A stretch of 8,730 nt of DNA, from assembly GCA_047629215.1 (NCBI GenBank), contig JBLHWO010000150.1, positions 1-8,730 on the forward strand, written 5' to 3'. Below the pieces are notes generated by a model that ran no database searches, was not told where the DNA came from, and worked only from the letters and a program-made list of their open reading frames with translations. This document shows positions 6,303-8,730 of the stretch, one piece after another. Both the position numbers and the translations under genes were made by a program. Position 1 is the stretch's first letter. Each line of letters starts with the position of its first letter. Origin of the DNA: CANLBN01 sp047629215. Lineage in GTDB: Bacteria > Pseudomonadota > Gammaproteobacteria > Pseudomonadales > Cellvibrionaceae.

Positions 6303-7757
6303 TTACATTATCTGCCTTTTAAGAGACTTCGCATGAGGTTTACTTTTTAGAACGAATAACCCCATAACCTCACTGTGATAGGTTTGTGCAAACATATCCA
6401 TAATACCAAAATGTTCTAACCTATAATTATTGGCAATCAATAATTGTGCATCTCTTATAAATGTATTGGGATCGCACGAAATATATAAGATTTTTTTGGG
6501 AGAAATTTTTTTAATGTTTTGACAAATTAGCTTTGCACCTGCACGTGGTGGATCTAAAATTATTGCGTCGACAACGTCAATACCGTCTTCCCTGTCGAGT
6601 AGATTTTCAACAGCCTTAGGATCGAACAAATCGGCTTCCTTAAAAGCGATATTATTGCAGTTATTACTTAAGGCGTTACTTGTCGCCTGATCAATCATTT
6701 TAATAGAACCTTCGACACCTAAAACATATTTAACTGATAGCGATAAAGGTAAAGAGAAGTTACCTATTCCACAGAATAAATCTAAATATATTTCGTTGTC
6801 TTTGGGTTGTAACAAAGCTATCGCTTGATTAACCATTTTTTGATTGACGCTTGCATTTGCTTGAATAAAGTTTTGTGGGTGATATGAATAAACTAGCTGC
6901 TTTTTCGTTTCGCCTAATAAGAACTCGAGCATATAATTCAATTGCGGCTCGCAGATATTGCCTTCCATTGATGTTAGTGCTTCACCTTTATTTGCTTGAA
7001 ACCAACATATTATCGACGTATCTTCGAGTAGTTCATTTAATTTTTGTCTAATAGTTATAGATATAGGCAAAGTATGTCTAATGATCAAACCTACATGTTG
7101 ATCTGCATTAATAAGCTCAATATGACTAACTGAGGGTCGGTATTTATTTAACCAATCACGCAACCAACCAAGCAGCGGAGTCAGTGCTGGTGCCATCACC
7201 GAACAATCATTAATATCAACTAGGGCTTTACTATTTTTTTTTCTAAAACCCACGAGTATTTTGTTATTAATGGCAGCAACACTTAAGCGTACGCGCTGAC
7301 GATAATGGTACTCTTCACCAGAAATAGTGGGTAAAACATTTAGCGGGATTATCTGACCTACATGCTTTAATTTATTGAGTACGTTTCTCAATTTGAAATT
7401 TCGTTGCTCTTTAATAACAAGATGTTGAAGATGGCAACCACCGCAATCGTTAAAATGAAGACACTGTGGTAGGCGCCGATGACTGGATTTATTATTGATT
7501 GTATGGGCCGAGCCTTCGTAGAATTTCGATTTTTCGTAATTAATCGTTACATCAACTACTTCGTTGGGTAAGGCATTTTCTATAAAAATTGTTTTACTAT
7601 TATAAGTCGCTATACCTCTGCCGTCATCGCTAAGACGCACAACAGATAGCTGCTGTGCATTCTGAGCTTGATTTTTGTGAAGCCGCGCATTATGCGTCGA
7701 TAAGCCAGAGCGAAGACGTGCAGGGTTATTGTTTTTTGATTTAAAGAAATGTGCCAT
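6303..7757 (-). CDS. rlmD: 23S rRNA (uracil-1939-C5)-methyltransferase RlmD
   Basis: RlmD methylates U1939 of 23S rRNA at C5 using S-adenosylmethionine. A TRAM domain (about 36-86) follows a basic N-terminal extension. The iron-sulfur cysteines are Cys99, Cys105 and Cys108 (CLHFNDCGGC) plus Cys185 (NDCSVM). The methyltransferase domain shows the cofactor-binding LDLFCGIGNFSLPL at 325-338, DPPRAG at 402-407, the nucleophile Cys428 in YISCDP (425-430) and the proton-abstracting Glu463 in HSEVMGLF. E. coli has SCNP at the nucleophile; SCDP is a mild variant. At 484 residues it is longer than E. coli RlmD (433), mainly through the N-terminal extension, internal loops and a short basic C-terminal tail. 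RumA is the older name. It follows cysM after 31 bases and abuts relA. No clear Shine-Dalgarno precedes the ATG. RlmD is preferred over paralogues RlmC and TrmA because of the TRAM domain, length and relA neighbour. Confidence 0.95.
   Translation of the reverse strand: MAHFFKSKNNNPARLRSGLSTHNARLHKNQAQNAQQLSVVRLSDDGRGIATYNSKTIFIENALPNEVVDVTINYEKSKFYEGSAHTINNKSSHRRLPQCLHFNDCGGCHLQHLVIKEQRNFKLRNVLNKLKHVGQIIPLNVLPTISGEEYHYRQRVRLSVAAINNKILVGFRKKNSKALVDINDCSVMAPALTPLLGWLRDWLNKYRPSVSHIELINADQHVGLIIRHTLPISITIRQKLNELLEDTSIICWFQANKGEALTSMEGNICEPQLNYMLEFLLGETKKQLVYSYHPQNFIQANASVNQKMVNQAIALLQPKDNEIYLDLFCGIGNFSLPLSLSVKYVLGVEGSIKMIDQATSNALSNNCNNIAFKEADLFDPKAVENLLDREDGIDVVDAIILDPPRAGAKLICQNIKKISPKKILYISCDPNTFIRDAQLLIANNYRLEHFGIMDMFAQTYHSEVMGLFVLKSKPHAKSLKRQIM
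7234..7242 (-). other. A9 homopolymer within rlmD
   Basis: Nine consecutive As on the coding strand encode Arg-Lys-Lys-Asn (residues 172-175) as AGA AAA AAA AAT. One extra A gives TAG directly after the tract; one fewer gives six missense-frame codons and then TAG. It falls in the RNA-binding half upstream of Cys185, so slippage would remove one iron-sulfur ligand and the whole methyltransferase domain. Confidence 0.6.
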
Positions 7758-7788
7758 TAATAGCTGTACATTATGTGAAAATTAATCA

Positions 7789-8679
7789 TTATTTGAATAT
7801 GCCTGACGATAAATAACGATCACCTCGGTCACATATAATAGCGACAATAATAGCATCTGTTAACACTTCACTCAATTGTAGAGCAGCTGCAATTGACCCC
7901 CCCGACGATACACCAGAGAAGATACCCTCCTCTTTAGCTAGTGCGCGCATAGTATCTTCTGCTAGATTTTGATCCATATCGACAATTTGATCAACGCAAG
8001 AATCGTCGTAAATAGAGGGGATATATTGTTTTGGCCAACGTCGGATACCAGGAATACTGGCGCCATCAGATGGTTGTAAACCGACAATCTGTATATTGGG
8101 GTTTTGTTCCTTAAGGTAACGGGAGGTACCTGTTATGGTTCCAGTGGTGCCCATAGAACTGATGAAGTGTGTGACGGTACCTTGTGTTTGCTGCCAAATT
8201 TCTGGACCCGTAGTCTCATAATGTGCCAGAGGATTGTCTGTATTGGCAAATTGGTCTAGCACTATACCTTTACCTTCTGCCTGCATTCTTAAAGCAAGAT
8301 CACGAGCCCCTTCCATGCCGTCTTCTTTTGTGACTAAAATGAGTTCTGCACCATATGCTGTCATTGCTTGTTTGCGTTCAATTGTCGCATTAGCTGGCAT
8401 AATAAGAATAATTGGATAACCTCTAATAGCGGCAGCCATAGCCAAAGCAATCCCTGTATTGCCACTTGTTGCCTCGACTAAAGTATCTCCTGGCTTTATG
8501 ACACCCCTTTCCTCAGCTCGTTTAATCATCGATATTGCCGGTCTATCTTTTACCGAACCAGCGGGGTTATTACCCTCCAATTTAGCCAAAATCGTATTTG
8601 AAGTGTTACCGGGTAAGCGCTGTAATCGTACTAACGGAGTATTACCAATACATGATTCGATGGTGGGGAAAGTAATCAT
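7789..8679 (-). CDS. cysM: cysteine synthase B (O-acetylserine sulfhydrylase, CysM type)
   Basis: CysM is a cytoplasmic PLP enzyme that makes cysteine from O-acetyl-L-serine and sulfide; known CysM members also accept thiosulfate, giving S-sulfocysteine. PTIESCIGNTPLVRLQR is at 5-21, and the PLP Schiff-base lysine is Lys44 in GSVKDR (41-46). The substrate loop TSGNTG is at 71-76, the phosphate-binding GTTGT at 177-181, the CysM-type GASIPGIRRWP at 206-216, GVSSGG at 256-261 and CDRGDRYLSSG at 283-293. GIRRWP and CDRGDRYLS separate it from CysK. At 296 residues it is slightly shorter than E. coli CysM (303), lacking only the tail. The ATG at 8679 is preceded by TTAAGG nine bases upstream. It is the first gene of the cysM-rlmD-relA-mazG cluster in this window, with 31 bases to rlmD and no terminator between. 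Confidence 0.96.
   Translation of the reverse strand: MITFPTIESCIGNTPLVRLQRLPGNTSNTILAKLEGNNPAGSVKDRPAISMIKRAEERGVIKPGDTLVEATSGNTGIALAMAAAIRGYPIILIMPANATIERKQAMTAYGAELILVTKEDGMEGARDLALRMQAEGKGIVLDQFANTDNPLAHYETTGPEIWQQTQGTVTHFISSMGTTGTITGTSRYLKEQNPNIQIVGLQPSDGASIPGIRRWPKQYIPSIYDDSCVDQIVDMDQNLAEDTMRALAKEEGIFSGVSSGGSIAAALQLSEVLTDAIIVAIICDRGDRYLSSGIFK
7897..7903 (-). other. G7 homopolymer within cysM
   Basis: Seven consecutive Gs on the coding strand encode part of the GVSSGG loop (Ser259-Gly260-Gly261, TCG GGG GGG). Gain or loss of one G leads to a stop about ten codons downstream and removes the C-terminal CDRGDRYLS block. In DNA this AT-rich such a G-run stands out, but it is only just long enough to be slippage-prone. 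Confidence 0.5.
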
Positions 8680-8688
8680 ACGAGCAAG

Positions 8689-8694
8689 CCTTAA
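8689..8694 (-). promoter_or_regulatory. ribosome binding site of cysM
   Basis: TTAAGG on the minus strand (8694-8689) lies nine bases before the cysM ATG at 8679. It is a moderate match to the Shine-Dalgarno sequence and supports this start, as does the family N-terminus beginning PTIESCIGNTP. Confidence 0.6.
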
Positions 8695-8707
8695 TGAGTA
8701 ATGCCTA

Positions 8708-8730
8708 GCGAATAACTCCGAGAGGTTCGC
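8708..8730. repeat. imperfect palindrome upstream of cysM, at the window edge
   Basis: GCGAA (8708-8712) and TTCGC (8726-8730) are perfect inverted arms. A smaller CTCCG/CGAG-like symmetry lies between them. The sequence stops exactly at the right arm, so its true extent is unknown. It sits 29-51 bases upstream of the cysM start, where an operator or the tail of another element could lie. No clear promoter or start of a divergent gene can be read from 8680-8730. Confidence 0.28.

Noticed and set aside
8234..8701. Two plus-strand open frames opposite cysM
   Set aside because: They mirror conserved CysM segments and have no independent support. The second runs past the cysM start, but nothing marks it as a divergent gene.
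8680..8730. Divergent gene upstream of cysM (a sensor kinase occurs there in Pseudomonas)
   Set aside because: The 51 available bases contain no supported plus-strand start; the ATG at 8694 reads to a stop after three more codons.

Overview
The window is a stretch of ordinary bacterial chromosome in which every gene I can support lies on the minus strand. In direction of transcription (right to left) the order is cysM, rlmD, relA, mazG, adk, tsaB, uppP, and then the first 120 codons of an M18 aminopeptidase (apeB-like) that runs off the left edge. The cysM-rlmD-relA-mazG order is known from Pseudomonas-type gammaproteobacteria; E. coli also has rlmD-relA-mazG but with mazEF inserted. RelA is the monofunctional type (degenerate hydrolase domain, ExDD synthetase motif), which also points to Gammaproteobacteria. 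The DNA looks AT-rich by eye, with many A/T homopolymers. A marine or Cellvibrionales-like gammaproteobacterium is my guess, not a demonstrated assignment.

Layout. 1-362: 5' part of the aminopeptidase gene. 363-586: intergenic region with a candidate promoter and several inverted repeats. 587-1390: uppP, recycling of the undecaprenyl lipid carrier. 1487-2251: tsaB, tRNA t6A modification. 2327-2357: a convincing intrinsic terminator that closes the adk transcript. 2384-3037: adk, with a GTG start. 3038-3195: non-coding, with a weak promoter candidate and an inverted repeat. 3196-7757: tightly packed mazG, relA and rlmD (4-base overlap between relA and mazG, no gap between rlmD and relA). 7789-8679: cysM. 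8680-8730: upstream region of cysM, cut by the window edge.

How the genes relate. RelA makes (p)ppGpp during amino-acid starvation. MazG, translationally coupled behind it, hydrolyses nucleoside triphosphates, and Adk balances adenylates, so nucleotide and alarmone handling sit together. RlmD (23S rRNA m5U) and TsaB (tRNA t6A) are translation-modification enzymes. CysM makes cysteine from O-acetylserine. UppP and the aminopeptidase are unrelated housekeeping functions.

I found no mobile element, CRISPR array, phage gene, toxin-antitoxin pair or undescribed multi-gene system. The points most worth a second look are small: two A9 coding tracts in the adjacent rlmD and relA genes, where a one-base slip gives an early stop; a G7 tract in an active-site loop of cysM; the inverted repeats upstream of the aminopeptidase; and the GTG start of adk, preceded by a closely spaced out-of-frame ATG.
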